This document shows positions 43,026-55,761 of a stretch of DNA of 64,000 bases, in pieces; the stretch's first letter is position 1; every line of letters starts with the position of its first letter. The stretch comes from Toxorhynchites rutilus septentrionalis (Eukaryota > Arthropoda > Insecta > Diptera > Culicidae), in the NCBI RefSeq assembly GCF_029784135.1, contig NC_073746.1:294896089-294960088 (forward strand). Reading direction: 5' to 3'. A program made the translations under genes and the position numbers. Under the pieces are notes generated by a model. That model did not search any database. It was not told the origin of the DNA and saw nothing but the letters and a program-made list of their open reading frames with translations.

Positions 43026-43400
43026 TGTAATGTGTAAATTAATAACTTGTTTGGCTGTTCGGATAGATGGAGAAGGCTCAATAGTTTCGAAAGCAAATTT
43101 TAGCAGTTTATTCATGTCGGATATTATATTTATATACATGAATTGTACACAATTTGTTCAACCTAATTCTATCCTACTCTTGTTCTATCATAATAATGTG
43201 TATGAGCGAGACAGCCGGATCCTGATTATTACGGAAATCTCGGGAACACAGCCACTGACAAGCCGGCTGGCAATGGGGAAAAAGAATCTCAAGATATACC
43301 CGGTTTTCCATCCAAATTCATCCGTTGGGTTCGTTGGGTCTTATCGACTGTTGTTTTCATCAGACTTTGTCACTGTGTCAATTGATAAAACAGAACAACC
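43026..43400 (-). repeat. 5' LTR of the Ty3/gypsy element (outer border uncertain)
   Basis: The inner border is TG at 43026, next to the primer-binding site. On the minus strand it has a TATATAAATATAA tract and AATAAA near 43105, as expected for promoter and polyadenylation signals in an LTR. No partner LTR was recognised, so the outer edge is a guess. Confidence 0.45.
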
Positions 43401-46160
43401 TCCATCACCATGCCAAGTAATGCGGTCCCCATATCCGTTAGCCATTTTCTGCTGGATTGTCAGCAAACCAAAGATGCTCGTGGTCCATTCGCAATATAGG
43501 TCCATTCTTAAGAGACGTTCTCAGTCGAGACGAATGAATCGACAAATTGAAAGTCTATACAAATAAAAAAAGAAGAACGCATACTTCAGAAACGATTCAT
43601 CGGTCAACCAGCTAGCAACCAGCGACATCTAGGCTTTCCGAATGGCCATCCTCAAGGCCTAGTATTTAGTTTAGTTTTCCAAATTGGCTTTTTTTAAGGC
43701 TAGAGGCGAATGAATTGCGATAGTCTGAGAAAGCCACTTTAATTAAAAACATCATCATCATTATTACACCAATAAATCCGAACACAATTCATTCTCGTTC
43801 ACGTGAAAACAACACTCGAGATTTTTGTTCTTTATTGGAAAAAAAAGTTTTCCATGGCATTCAGCATCATACGCATGGAATTGAACAATAAAAAAGTTTT
43901 CGCTATTTTCCTATGTGATTGAAATGGAAGTTTCTACACCTTTGAATGTCTTATCGCTTTGTCGAGCCATAGATCCTGACGGTAAGAACACTTGTCGACT
44001 ATTTTTACAAGCGAAGGACAATAAAATCATCCAAATAGAAAATTATTACAACATATAGAACATTATACCGAGAAGAAAAAAAGGGTTATACATTTAATTT
44101 TCTCTGGTCGAGCACCAGCTGTAAAAATTCTATTTCTTTGAACATTTTGGTACCCCTGCTTCAGAGCATTATTTTATCTTGCACATTACTCCCGTCCGAG
44201 AATGCGAAATCCTGAAGCTCACAGCATCACAGCGTGTGTTCTAAAGACTTTCCCCCCACTGCACCCTTCACCACCGGATGACCACCTGTGACCCTCTGGC
44301 GGCCCTTTCGCGTGATCTGCTGTCGAACATGCATCGAGAACAAGCGAAATAAAATCGGTGAATTAAATTTTAATGAAGTCAGTTAAAAACCTCACGGAAT
44401 CGATTGGCTTGCAAAGAGGACCCCAACTGCCCCCATCCCTCACTTCGTAGCACAGCGCGAAGGTGCGAGGGGTTCATCGATGCGCGCGAAAATTCTTTCC
44501 GATCTCACGCGTGTTCTCCAGCTCTGATGAGGAAGCACAAGGGGGAGATGAAGAATCTTAATGACACTCCGAGTGGATTCTATATCTTGTGTGATGTGGA
44601 TTTGTGCGGATGACGAGCGACCTTTGGGTGCGTGAAGGGGTCTCGAAGGGTGGGGGACGTGAATGCTCAATGGGAAGCAGTTGATAGTAATAACGATTTC
44701 GCGCAGGACAAACTCGATAGATGTGAGCATTTCAGCAGGTTTTTTTTTCATGAGATGTGGAATCACATCCAGCGGCGCGGGAGTGGTCCGTCCCGGAGGG
44801 GAATATTTAAATGATGATTTTGCTTATATGATTATGAGTATGGGAGCTTGTGATGGGTGATTTAGAAAGGTTTGTTTTTGCTAGACTTCCCGTCCAATGG
44901 CTGTGCTCTGACGTGAAGAGGGTGGGAATTTCATATTCATATCTGACTAAATAGATTGGATAGGTTCTCACAGTTGGAATGTTGTAGAACCATCGACATC
45001 GCAGGTTTGATGTGTGGCACTTCCCGTAGACACGAATGGACATTTGCAAGCTTGGAATAAATGCTAATCTTCGACAATGAAATGAATTTTTCTTGTATAC
45101 TAAATGAGATTCGAGAACTTCTATCATCCGTTATTTGCGTTTTTAAACCGACTGAGATTGATTATTGACAGCTTATCCGCAGAAACTTGGCACTATCTAT
45201 TCTGCAAACGCCTCAAGGTTTCCTTTCACCGGATCGAAATTGAAAAAAGTTCACTCACCTCTGTCTGGGATTCGTTCCGATTGATCATAAATTCACCGGA
45301 CACCAATTTCGCATCGATTTTCCGTCATTTTCGAAAGTCAACCGTGGTGCTACACCGAAAGTCGTTTAATCATTAGCCACCTTGTAAAATGACACTTTGG
45401 CGTGCAGCATTTATGAATCAACTTTTATGCGGTGCGCGCATATTAGTTCTTCCACCTTCCCCTCTTTCCGATCGTACTAATATTTAAAGTGTGTACGGTT
45501 GAACAGTACCGACCGTAGCGAAAAAACCCTCGACTCCTATCGGAGTAGTTTACAGCGTGGTCTTACCCGGGTGCGGGGGAGAGAACCATTGACAGGCGAA
45601 CCTGCTGCAACTTGAGAGCAATAAAGTTGAGAGCTGTCTTGCCGTCGAGCAGCACGGTACAAGTACTATTACAGGTACTATTTGCCACCAATTTCACACA
45701 CATTTGTCGTTGCCTATTTATGGGGCTGCCTTTTGCGAGGCGCACTTTGCAAATGCACAGAGAACGGAAAACTGCCTAACTGCCGTTTGACGTTCGCTGA
45801 TTCGCTATGTTCGTTAGGATACGGTTGAATCGATTCGTGAAGCCGTCTAAAAGCGATATTTCATGGATGACGAGCTGTGAAGGATTAAACTGTTCACAGG
45901 CAATATACTCGTTTTCTGCGGAATCCAGTGAAGTATATTTCTGGTGAATTTTTTAATATCATATCAACAAACACTACTTATACTTTCTGAGTATGCGTAT
46001 TATTTTCCGAAAATTGCATAATCATACCTTTAGACAAGAACGTCCTTTTTTCTTTTCTCTTTTCCTGTCGATCTATTGAGTATCACAATTACAAAATGGT
46101 AATAATATCTGATGATCGAATTTATCCAAAAAATCATGTTTATGTCTCTTACATTTATTT
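43401..46160. other. Mostly unique stretch, nothing recognised
   Basis: 43566-44100 is AT-rich. 44200-45800 is more balanced and free of the repeat families seen elsewhere, like the other unique blocks. Short overlapping frames on both strands match no family. 45410-45440 has TTTATGAATC and TTTTATGCGG words. No gene is supported. Confidence 0.4.
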
Positions 46161-46168
46161 TTGGAGTA

Positions 46169-46307
46169 CACCCAGGTTGTTTTTACGTGGGGGATACGTA
46201 CCTCGTAAAAAACCGCGTTAATCGCAAAATCCGCGTAAAAAAACCGCGTTTATTGGAAAATCCGCGTAAAAAAAGCTCGTAAAAAACCGCACAAAAAAAA
46301 CTGGGTG
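46169..46307. mobile_element. 139-bp TA-flanked MITE with CACCCAG ends
   Basis: CACCCAGGTTGTTTTTACG on the left and the inverse of AAAAAAAACTGGGTG on the right, with TA at 46167-46168 and 46308-46309. The interior is a set of CCGCGTAAAAAAA-type short tandem repeats. Confidence 0.8.
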
Positions 46308-46537
46308 TAATCATTTTTTTATAATTATTTGATAATAATAACAATAATTTATTAACGATATTAAAAAATATTCGAATCACCATTGAAATCCGCACACCGT
46401 TCATGAATTTCTTAATATGATCAGCTTTCGGACAAGGTTCATTGTGTATATGTTGGTGGCTACTCTAAATTCCCATTCTCATAAACAATATGCCCAGCTT
46501 TAATCGAGCACCTTATGCTTAACTCCATTCATAAGGT

Positions 46538-47138
46538 TCTATATAAAATTTGACTGCAGCTTTTTCTGTACCGAAACCCACTTTTTCTTTATGTCTTCCT
46601 CAGATTTGACCTCTTTGAGATGCTTCGGTAGTACCTGCTTCGTAATAGCCCAGTATTTTTAGATGAGCCATCAGTTCCGGTGCGTTGGGTCATGTCCTTG
46701 GAGACGTAAGTGAACTCGTTGGCTTCGTACCACTCCAGGCCATCCTTTGAATAATGGCACGAAGCTAGATTCGACCTTGTGTTGCTTTAACAGAGGAAGC
46801 AGACGCTTCTCTAATCACTGCTTGAGGTAGATCTGCCCGTTTACAGTCCCGGAGGTCGCGAACGACGCATTCCGATTGCCACATGAGCAGATCGCTTGCC
46901 AAATCATGTACTTTTTGGCAAACTTTGAAAGTTTCCGCTTCCTTACTTCCTCCGGAACATCAAACTTATGTTGGTCGGTGAAGAACATTAGCCCCGGAAG
47001 CTGTCGGAAGTCCGCCTTGACGTAAGTCTCATCATCCATGACGAGACAATGAGGCTTCGTCAGCATCTGAGTCTGCGTGACTTTCCCACCGTATTTTGGG
47101 TGCGGGTAATTTTCTACCACGTTTTTTCCGTGATGCAA
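46538..47138 (-). pseudogene. DD37E (mosquito-type) transposase relic, catalytic residues lost
   Basis: The minus strand reads HHGKNVVENYPHPKYGGKVT, VMDDETYVKADFRQLPG (first catalytic Asp), KFDVPEEVRKRKLSKFAKKY and SGTVNGQIYLK, the family's core. After a stop and frame change it gives RSNLASCHYSKDGLEWYEAN, where the second catalytic Asp position is Asn. The frame then shifts, and the expected Glu before KYWAI is a TAA stop. The tail KEVKSEEDIKKKWVSVQKKL ends at a TAG near 46538. The N-terminal DNA-binding part is absent. The DD37E group is known from mosquitoes, which supports the host guess. Confidence 0.78.
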
Positions 47139-48470
47139 TTTGATGTTGGGAAAAATTACTCTAAAATTGAATTAATTATTAAAAACTTTTTATGGCGAAA
47201 TCCTCTCTTTTAATTTTTTTTCTGGCGCCACGCCGGTTTGGCACATATGTGAATAATTCGTTTTGTTTGTTCGTTTTTAAAATAATGTTAACGTTGATTA
47301 ATATTTTTGCCGCCGGATGTAAATCGAAAATGCTCTAAGATTTGTTTAGTATGCCATACATTACAATCCCTTATTCTGTAAAGAATTTAAAATGATGAAA
47401 ATTGGGAACATTCCCATTTTCCCCTAAATTTGTTCTGTATTTTTGTATGCTTACTTAACAGTACCGTTAATAACGAGTAACTTATGCACCGGCGAGTGAC
47501 TATTCATATACCACTGAGAATCAGTCGTACATAAATTGTTCGATTGTCCAAAGTCAAATGAAGGGAAGAAATAATGCAACATGTGAACGGATACTATGAA
47601 GTGAAATACTATGAAGTGAAACGGCGAACTTATTGAAATGGTCAGAACATAAAAGCAGTGCGCTTGAAATTTATGTTATTAAGTCTTGCTTCTATCAGCG
47701 AGCAATAAACACTGAATCGCGGTACGATTTTGTTTGCAACCTCAAATCCAAAGTGAAACTCGGATAAAATGAAACAACGCGCCGTCTAGTGGAGAGTGCT
47801 TGTGTATTTTTTGCACCTCAGGCACACATAGTGTTTGGTTTATACGCGTTGCCAAATAAAGATTTAAACACTTACCATTAAGCGTTTTAAATGTTTTGTT
47901 CATTATAAATGTGGAGAGATGGTGATGGTCAAACAAACATATAATTCCCTGTGCCCGTGTGAATGTCAACTGGAAAAGACCGCCACGATAGCTGTTAAAA
48001 TTATAACACCTAGAAGAAAAAAAAAACACTTGCGATACTTGCTCATTATTCTCCTGCTCATCGTATCATTCGCGTGAAGGAAAGAATGATTCATGACTCA
48101 ACCACCTTCAGCTACTCCTACAGAACCTCGCCAAAACGATCCTTTTCAGGGCAACTCATTTGTAAATCTTTGATGCATTCTAATGTAACATCCGAAGTAA
48201 TAAAAAGATATTGATTCTCATTTTTTTTGCTGAGAGAGAGCGAATTCAGGAGTGTATTCGTAAATTCGAGGATAGCTTTAGGATTAAAAGTGACGTCAAA
48301 GTACAGCGCACTAAGAGCCGGATGGAAAAATGTATTTTCCAGCGATGAGAACCGTATTCTTCAGTGGGAAACTTGAGGTGAAAATTCGTTCATTCCTCAA
48401 TTCCAATGATGTTTGTTCTCGAAGACAATAATTGCCTAGTCCTACGTTAACAATGCGATCGCGTCGCAAC
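47139..48470. other. Non-coding stretch, nothing recognised
   Basis: AT-rich, no inverted ends or protein motifs seen. No part of it could be tied to the flanking relic or to the fold-back that follows. Confidence 0.4.
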
Positions 48471-48472
48471 AT

Positions 48473-50735
48473 ACGCAGCCATTTCATGCCAAACCGATAT
48501 AGTGGTTCTCAGATTTTCGTCAAAAGTGGTAGTTTTGTTCTTTATTGCAAATTATTAGGCCTTTTTTTAATTTTTTTTCGTTAGGGCGACCATTTCCATT
48601 TTAGGGTGGTCCAAAAAATGCATTTTTTCGTATTTTTTGCCAAAAATGACTTTTTTCAAAAATTCATAACTTTCGAACCACTGGACCAATTCAGGTGTTC
48701 GACACATTAAATTAAATCCAAAGCTGGTCTTTTTTGGAAAAATACTACAGAAGCAGAAAATTTGAATTATGTTTTCGTTATTATTGATTGTATTTGTTTT
48801 TTATAGTTTTCATGGTCTCGGGACCAAAGGCGCTATATTTTTTTATATCTTTTTCCGGAAAGCTGATGATTTTTCACATGACATATCTCGAAATTGGGGA
48901 GGCGTTTTTTTTCGTTTTTGAGTTGTGATTTTTCAAAGTTAACCGATGGTCCGAAAAATCTTTTTTTTTCCCATTTTCCACTACAAAATCCATAACTTTT
49001 GATCTACTGGACCGATACAGATGATCGATATATCACATTAAAGCAAATCAGCTAGTCTTGTTTGAAAAAATATTACACTCTGAATAAAAATGGATTTTGT
49101 TTTCGTAATCATTGATAATAATTTTGTTTTTCATAGCTTACATCGTTTCGGGACCGAGGGCGCCACATTTTTAATTTTTTTTTCCTGAAAGCTGAGGTTT
49201 TTTCACGTAATATATCCGAATACCATAGAGGTGTTATTTTTCTTTTTTAGGTTATGGTTTTTCAAAGTTAGAATATTTTCAGTTTTCGTTCAATATTTCT
49301 ATGCGGCAAGACTGGATGTATGTGACTATAATCCAATTAATTGGCTTGCTAGTAGGTTTTATTTTGATATGTCGATCATCTGAATCGGTCCAGTAGTTCA
49401 AAAGATATAAATTTTTGAAAAAAAGTCATTCTTGGGAAAAAGGGAAAATGATTTTTTGGACCATTGGGTAACTTTGAAAAATCATAACTCAAAAACGAAA
49501 ACGAACGCCTCCCTGGTTTCGAAGAAGAAGAGTTGAAGAGCAGTTTGGGATGTGTTTGGGAGATAATCAAAATAATAAAGTTTTTTGTGATGTTATGAAA
49601 AATATAGAGTTAAAGCATGGGATTAGACCATTTATTGCATATCGATTTTGAATATCTTTAAAAAGGATACGCCCAAGTTGCTTACGTTGCTTACGATCAT
49701 TCTCAATTTGGTCGCTCCGGACTTCATGCTACACGTAGCGAGATATTCTCTGGTATGAGAGCGTGAGTGGAAGGATAGAAAAGGTTCGGAAGGGCCCCCT
49801 AAGCAAATTGCCTAATATCTCCAAACCAATACGGTCTAAATGAAAAAAAAAAAAACACTGTGAACACTGAGTTACACTTGTTTTTTTTCCAATCGATAAT
49901 GTTTAATCATTATATCAAGCTTCAAGCTACCAAGTATTTTTAAATCAAAGAGATGATTTTTGGACATTAAAATTTGATGCGTTATGATTTAGACCATCTG
50001 TGGGGTGATTTGGTCCAGTGTGTGTTTCATCGGAATGATGGTCCGAAAAATCAATTTTTACCCCTTTTTTCCACCACAAAAAATCATGACTTTTGAAGTA
50101 TTGGACCGATTTAGATGATCGACATATCAAATTAAAGTCAATGCCAGCTAGTGTTGTTTAGAAAAATATTACAGTTGGGGATAAATAGAATTTTGTTTTC
50201 GTTATTATTGATCGTAATTGTTTTTCATAGTTTACATGGTTTCAGGACCAAGGGCACCGTATTTTTTATATTTTTTCTTTTCGTTTTTTCACATAACATA
50301 TCCGAATATCAGAGAGGTGTCTTTTTTCGTTTATGAGTCATGATTTTTTGAAGTTAACATGTTTACAGTTTTCGTTCGATATTCTTATGCAACTATGCTA
50401 CATCTATGCATTTTTTCAAAAAAGACCAACTCATTGGCTTCAAACTGATATATTGATCATCTGAATCGGCCCTGTAGTTCAGAAGAAATGAATTTTTGAA
50501 AAATGTTTTTTGTTTGAAAAAGGGGAAAACATATTTTTCGTATTATCGGTTAACTTTTAAAAATTTTAACTCAAGAACAAAAAATAATGCCTCTCTGAAT
50601 TTTTGATATGCTACGTAAAAAACCTCAGCTTTCAAGAAAAAATATAAAAAATTGGCGCCCTTGGAACCGAGACCATGTAAACTATGAAAAACAAAAACAA
50701 TCAATAACTACCAAAACAAAATCCAATTTTTTCGC
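48473..50735. repeat. Fold-back family FB-1, copy 2 (alternating modules)
   Basis: Starts with GCAGCCATTTCATGCCAAAC, as at the ends of 21649-25367, then TTAGGGCGACCATTTCC and GGGTGGTCC. A module centred on ACTGGACCGATTCAGATGAT appears forward (about 48678, 49008, 50100) and inverted (about 49376, 50455), with intervening GTTTTCGTTATTATTGAT words. The outer right end is not a clear inverse of the left, so the copy may be truncated. No transposase. Confidence 0.72.
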
Positions 50736-50989
50736 AAATCCATCTTCCAATATTTTTTACATATTCAGTTTTTAGATTTTCAATTTATATTCCATACCTT
50801 CCTCTTAATCTTTATAAAAAATGGTAAACCTATTCAACACAGGGAATGGCGATGGTTAGCATTCCAGCTCCGCAGCTTCTGTTTCTGCGACTTCAATTTC
50901 GAAACGTCTTCATCTGTCACCAAAATTAGATCTAACAATCCTACTTTTTTATTCATGTACAGCATACAGCTTCTCCGTATGGCATGATG

Positions 50990-51250
50990 CCTTGGTTTTT
51001 GCATTCATTTGCAATTTCAACTTTTTATACTATAGAGGCTTTAAACTTGAAAGTTCAGTTGTCTCTAGTATCATCTTCTTGTTTTCCTTTGTTTACGGAG
51101 ACTTTAAATCTAGTGATTCATTCGTCTCCGGACTAGTTTTTTTCCTTGGTTTTGAGGTCTGTGTTGGGGAAACCGTATTCCGCTGTTACTTTGGTTGCTC
51201 TTTTCGCTCGGTACAATATCAGGAGCACAAATCGAGCCAATTAAATGTTT
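50990..51250 (+). repeat. Fragment of the GACGTAG / GAAGTCTGTGTTGGG repeat family
   Basis: TTTGTTTACGGAGACTTTAA resembles 10377-10397, and GAGGTCTGTGTTGGGGAAAC resembles units of the array at 61230-61640. No coding sequence. Confidence 0.55.
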
Positions 51251-51299
51251 AGCATTTCACAATCTTTCAATTGTTTATCTGAAGAAAAAAAATTGTGAT

Positions 51300-52260
51300 A
51301 GGTGCGCATAAATATTTCCTATCAATTAATGCGAACTTTAAATAGATCTCTGCGATCTATCGAGAAAAACCCGCAAAAATCTGGATTGGTTTTGTGTCTG
51401 AAAAGTCATTCAATGTTATCTCTTGAGCTATATGGTTTTCAAATTACATAAAACACATAACTATATCGATTTGAGGTTTACACATAATTTCGTTGTACAC
51501 AAACCTCGAAGTGTTGGAAGTACTTCTCACCAGGTGTGCAAAATTTTGGAAGAACATGTTGAAATTGAAAACGGTAATTCCTTCAATGCCAAATATCTCC
51601 ATCGCCACTATTTACTTTTTTAATCTCTGTCTAAGAAGATTTCGCAGATGATTCAACGTCACGTTTGTTTTGAATCTTCATTCCAATATTAAAAAAATTA
51701 AGTGTCATCTTTCATTGTATCCTGGTAAAAATTTACACGAACGTGCGTATAAACGCCTGACGGTGGAAACGAGTGATATTTCTCGAAATAAATTTTAGTT
51801 CTCTATCAATATGATAAAATCTGATCTAAAATTAATGCGAAAATTTTGGGTGTTCATTCTTAGTTAGTCAGTCAACTCATTTACCATGTATTGCGGAACA
51901 TTGGTGATTAAATATGATGTTTTCTCAATATTTGTCAGTGAAATGATGATGCTATTTAGCTCCTCTGCTCCGAACCCATTTTTTTTAAATGCCTCTCTAA
52001 ATTATATCGAAAATGTTCCCTTACATTGTCAATTTCATATTTGGAAACAGTCAGAAGTCGCACGGTGATAAATCAGCAAATATTTTATATTAGTCTTCTA
52101 ATTTGTGGTCTGATTTTCTCATTTTACTGCAGTAGTCTTTTTAACACTGTCACACAATTTTCAACAAAATTTCACATTTGTCATTTGTTGTAACTAATAA
52201 ATCTTCTTCTGTACTAAAAATACACATAATCAATGGTCTTTCCCATACAAGGCAATTTGT
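51300..52260. other. AT-rich non-coding stretch, nothing recognised
   Basis: No clear repeats, inverted ends or reading frames of note. It ends in a T-run at about 52269-52296 that could be the tail of a minus-strand retroelement fragment, but no element is recognised to its right. Confidence 0.35.
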
Positions 52261-52299
52261 ATAGTGTTTATGTGTTTTTTTTTTTTTTTTTTTTTTATT

Positions 52300-53808
52300 T
52301 ATTCCAATACTTTCTCAGTATTTATATTTTTTTGTCATTTCACCTTTGTTTATTTATTATTTGAGAGTACTCGAGCTCGCTGAATTGTTTTTATAATTTT
52401 TATAATTTTCGGTTTATAACATCGCTGAAGTTGCGGTGATTATTAGAACAAACCTTGTATATCCCATGACTCGGGCCACACACAGGCACAGGTTCACATC
52501 CATCGCTCACGAAGCTCGATCATACGCAGGAGCTGTCGTTCAAATATTTGTTTATTTGCTTACAGTCTTTCTGTTCTCTCCGCCGACGTCGTCATCGTTG
52601 TTCTCTGGCCCCCGCAGTTCATTCCTACCCACTCACACTGACGCCGCCACATGTCCACTTCACTACAGAGAAGCCTTGAAACTCTGCTCTCGATTTCATT
52701 CCCAGATCATGACCGCGTGTGGATTTCGCTCGTCCTTTGCCTTCGGTCGTCTCGTTCTTGTTTTTGTTGTTCTGTTCGATCTTACGGAAGATCGGGGAGA
52801 CCGGGGCCACGTCTCGGACCAATACGACGACAAGCAGCAACAGTACACAACATCAACAAATTCTTTATGACGCGTGTTGATATCAATCAATCATCTCGCT
52901 GTCCCCAGTGAGAAGCCCTCCGTGCCCTCTTCGGTCCTCGGCTTTGACTTCCAGCGATCCGTTTCGAAAAAGAGGAAGAATGGTTGGGAAGCTGGCTTTT
53001 TTTTGCTCTTATGGTTTTTGCTTTTTGTGGTGTTCCCTGACTGATGGGTAGATCTGAATGATTGGAATGACGATTGTACAAGTTTGTGAGATAAATTGAT
53101 TACAGTGGTATGTTGGATACATCGAAGTCGAATGCCAATCGTGTGGAGCTGGCGGAATTCTTGGACTTATTAAGGGTGATAATTGAAGAATTTGAGAGAA
53201 AATTGCGCAACCGAATCATCAGGCTCGGATGGAAAACGAGTGATAATTCAAAACTGATAACGAAAATTACTATACATTAATCCAATACCATCGGTTGCGA
53301 ACCGAGTCTCCAATGGCTGCGAACCTCCCCCCAACGCAGGACAAGCCAAAGGAGGCCGGTCCGTGTGGCTTTTTGGGGGCTGAGCATGGCTCGAGTGAAG
53401 TTTCGCGATTCCACGAGATCCGAGAGAAGAAGAAGAATAGGAAAAAAGCGGCGAAAAATCCAATTAGCGAAAATGAGCTCTGAGGTTGTGTTGCGCGCCG
53501 ATGGCTGGCCGACAGATCGGTTGGAGGAGATTTCCGATGGTAATTTTTTGTTATTCATCTGTCGGCGGTGGAAGCGGGTGCTGCAAGTGGTGGAATGGAG
53601 GGTAATAATAAAAATTTATCTAAAATTACCCGCGACTGAGCGGCGCGCTTTCACTTGCTTGCGTTTCTGGGCCTGCGTCGAGGCGGTTGTTTAATTCAAT
53701 TGTGATGCCACAGACAAAAGGACAAGTACCGGGGATATGTGATTGGAGGTTTCACTTACTTTTTTTTCTCACGGTTCCCGGATATGAATGTACGAGGTCT
53801 TTTCGAAA
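52300..53808. other. Unique GC-richer block without a recognised gene
   Basis: Free of repeat families and richer in GC, like 18701-21560 and 61912-64000. Overlapping frames on both strands (52436-52870 plus; 53277-53558 minus; 53365-53694 plus) match nothing known. A short ATG frame in good context (GCGAAAATGAGC, 53473) runs to GATGGTAATTTT, a weak donor. No gene is supported. Confidence 0.4.
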
Positions 53809-54093
53809 AATAACTTCTTCTTTAATGGCACTAACGTTCCCAGAGGAACTTTGCCGTCTCAACGTAGTATCACTTTCGTCATTTTGATTAGTACTTAGTT
53901 GAGATTTCTATGCCAAATAACACGTCTCGGATGTATTCTGAGCGGCAAGCTCCTAAATACGCGTGATCACAGTGCAAGTCGGAGGAATTTTCTTTGACGA
54001 AAAATTCCCCGATTGAATTCATTCAAAAAGAGAATCGCACCCGAACTCGAAGATTGATAATGTGTGACGCTAACCATTCGGCCACGAGAGCAC
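53809..54093 (-). mobile_element. Serine-tRNA-like SINE, longest copy
   Basis: On the minus strand the head has A box TGGCCGAATGGTTAGCG and a B-box-like GGGTGCGATTC 40-50 nt later, a spacing fit for a class II tRNA with a long variable arm. The body is shared with 38212-38438 and 26972-27048, and the tail ends AAAGAAGAAG. It has about 60 bp near the head that the 38212 copy lacks. No clear target duplication. Confidence 0.78.
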
Positions 54094-55761
54094 GACAAAG
54101 TCAACATTCGGAATGCGACCGCGCATGTAATTTTGTTTTTCGTACAAAATTTCAAACATATCCTTTAATCCATCTTTTTTTTTTGAATAGGCGAAAATCG
54201 AAGTCGAACCAAAGCACGTGCAAACAAAGCAGCTGTCAAACATTAACTGAACATTTTTAAATGGACGAATTTGGCAGCATAAGTCAGATACATGAGTACC
54301 AAGCACACCACAAAAACGCGTAAATCGAATATAAGTAAACCGCGGAAAATCAAAAGTCGTGATACATTCTGAACAGACTTCGTATTCGGGATATGTACCT
54401 GCTCGAATTTCACTTTCAATCTCAAGTCACATAGAATCCAGAATTACTGCTTATTTTAAAGCAGCGCCCAGAATCGTCGGTCGCGTAACGTTTGACATCA
54501 GTTTACTTTAAATTTTTCTCTTTCAGTGATGAGAATTTCGTTACGATTCGTTTTGTATTTCAAACGTTGTGCGTGATGGAAACAGACCAAAAAAATTGAT
54601 GTTGTGTTTTTGCAGTATGTATCAAAACACATGCTTTCAACATTTTCAGCGTCCATTTTCTGTAGCCGCACTTACTTTAATAATCGATTAGAACATTAAC
54701 ATCTATATAAATAAAAATGGAAGACCAAATGTGTTGATGAGCGCAAAACCCGAGGAAGGAATGGTCTGGTTTGAGCCGTCTTTATTTTGTTGTATTCGTC
54801 TCTGCTCGTAGATCAATGTAACGGAGATAAAAATCGAAAAAAAATCCAAAAACTCTGAAGGCATGTCGGGAAATTCGGAAAATTTAATTCCCATATGTTT
54901 TACAACTACATCATGATAAGAAAAGCAAAAGTTCTTTTGGAAACGTTAGTGCTATTCAAGATAAGTTAGATAAATATGATGAGTGTGCTAATAATTAATG
55001 GTTCTTCCTGGAAGTTCAATAACCTGGGAAATCTTGACGGGCATTCTGGGAATCTAGTTCTCTAAAATATTCGATCTGATATTCCACCACGCTGACAAGA
55101 TGGCCACTTGAGGCTCATCAATGATATGAAATGAACGCTCGGCCCCGTCAGGCTAACGCCATTTGAGCCTTGATAAAAATATATATTTTGGATAAAAAAA
55201 ATGAGAATGTATTGCTTCTTATTATCGTGGATCCGTCTAGAAAGGGTTTTGATCGGGGCTACGAACTGGCTATTCCAGCAAATTTATTTTATGAATATCA
55301 AGTATCTAGCGAAGTCCTAATGATCTGTTTTGTGCAGTGGATTAAGGTTTTGTGCCTGAACTATGTGAAGTATGCAAAACCTTGCAAACCTTCACAAACT
55401 GGTAGATATTTCGATGATAGTCGATTGCCATAAGCTGTTTACTATGTTGGGGAAATGAATGTATGGAAAGAATCGATCCTAAAATTTGAAAAAGGTACCC
55501 CATACAAAATGTTCACCACCTCGAAAAACAGCCTATGCAAGATTGCAGCTCAAACGGACTTAAGGGAAAGTGGCGCAAAGCGGTCAAAGTTTGATTTTTT
55601 TTGAAAATCGAAAAATCACCCATTAGTTTGTTTGTGTACACGAAAAGGGTGTTTTCGAAAAAAAAATGGAAGCCAAATGTCTTAAAATTGCATGAATCGT
55701 CGAGATCTAACGTCATCTCGAAAAAAATATTTTTTGTCGAGAATCGACAATCTCGGACTTA
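54094..55761. other. Non-coding flank of the DD37E element, nothing recognised
   Basis: 54094-55440 has no recognisable gene. 55480-55760 is low-complexity AT-rich and continues on the far side of the element at 57043, so the element sits inside older AT-rich DNA. Confidence 0.4.

Larger units (their letters stand above)
39655..43400 (-). mobile_element. Degraded Ty3/gypsy LTR retrotransposon (5' half)
   Basis: Minus-strand order is LTR, primer-binding site, gag-like region, protease, reverse transcriptase, RNase H. The integrase pieces at 35640-35810 and 33040-33310 follow in the right order, separated by later insertions, so one element once spanned at least 33.0-43.4 kb. Frames are heavily broken and no 3' LTR was recognised. 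Confidence 0.75.

Noticed and set aside
42754..43566. 270-residue open frame on the plus strand
   Set aside because: It reads antisense through the gypsy primer-binding site and LTR, and has no recognisable domain.
52269..52296. Poly-T run as the tail of a minus-strand retroelement
   Set aside because: No retroelement sequence or target duplication could be found next to it.
52436..52870. 144-residue frame in a unique block
   Set aside because: No domain and opposing frames of similar length; composition explains it.
53473..53545. Short ATG frame in good translation context with possible donor
   Set aside because: The donor GTAATTT is weak and no further exon or homology is seen.
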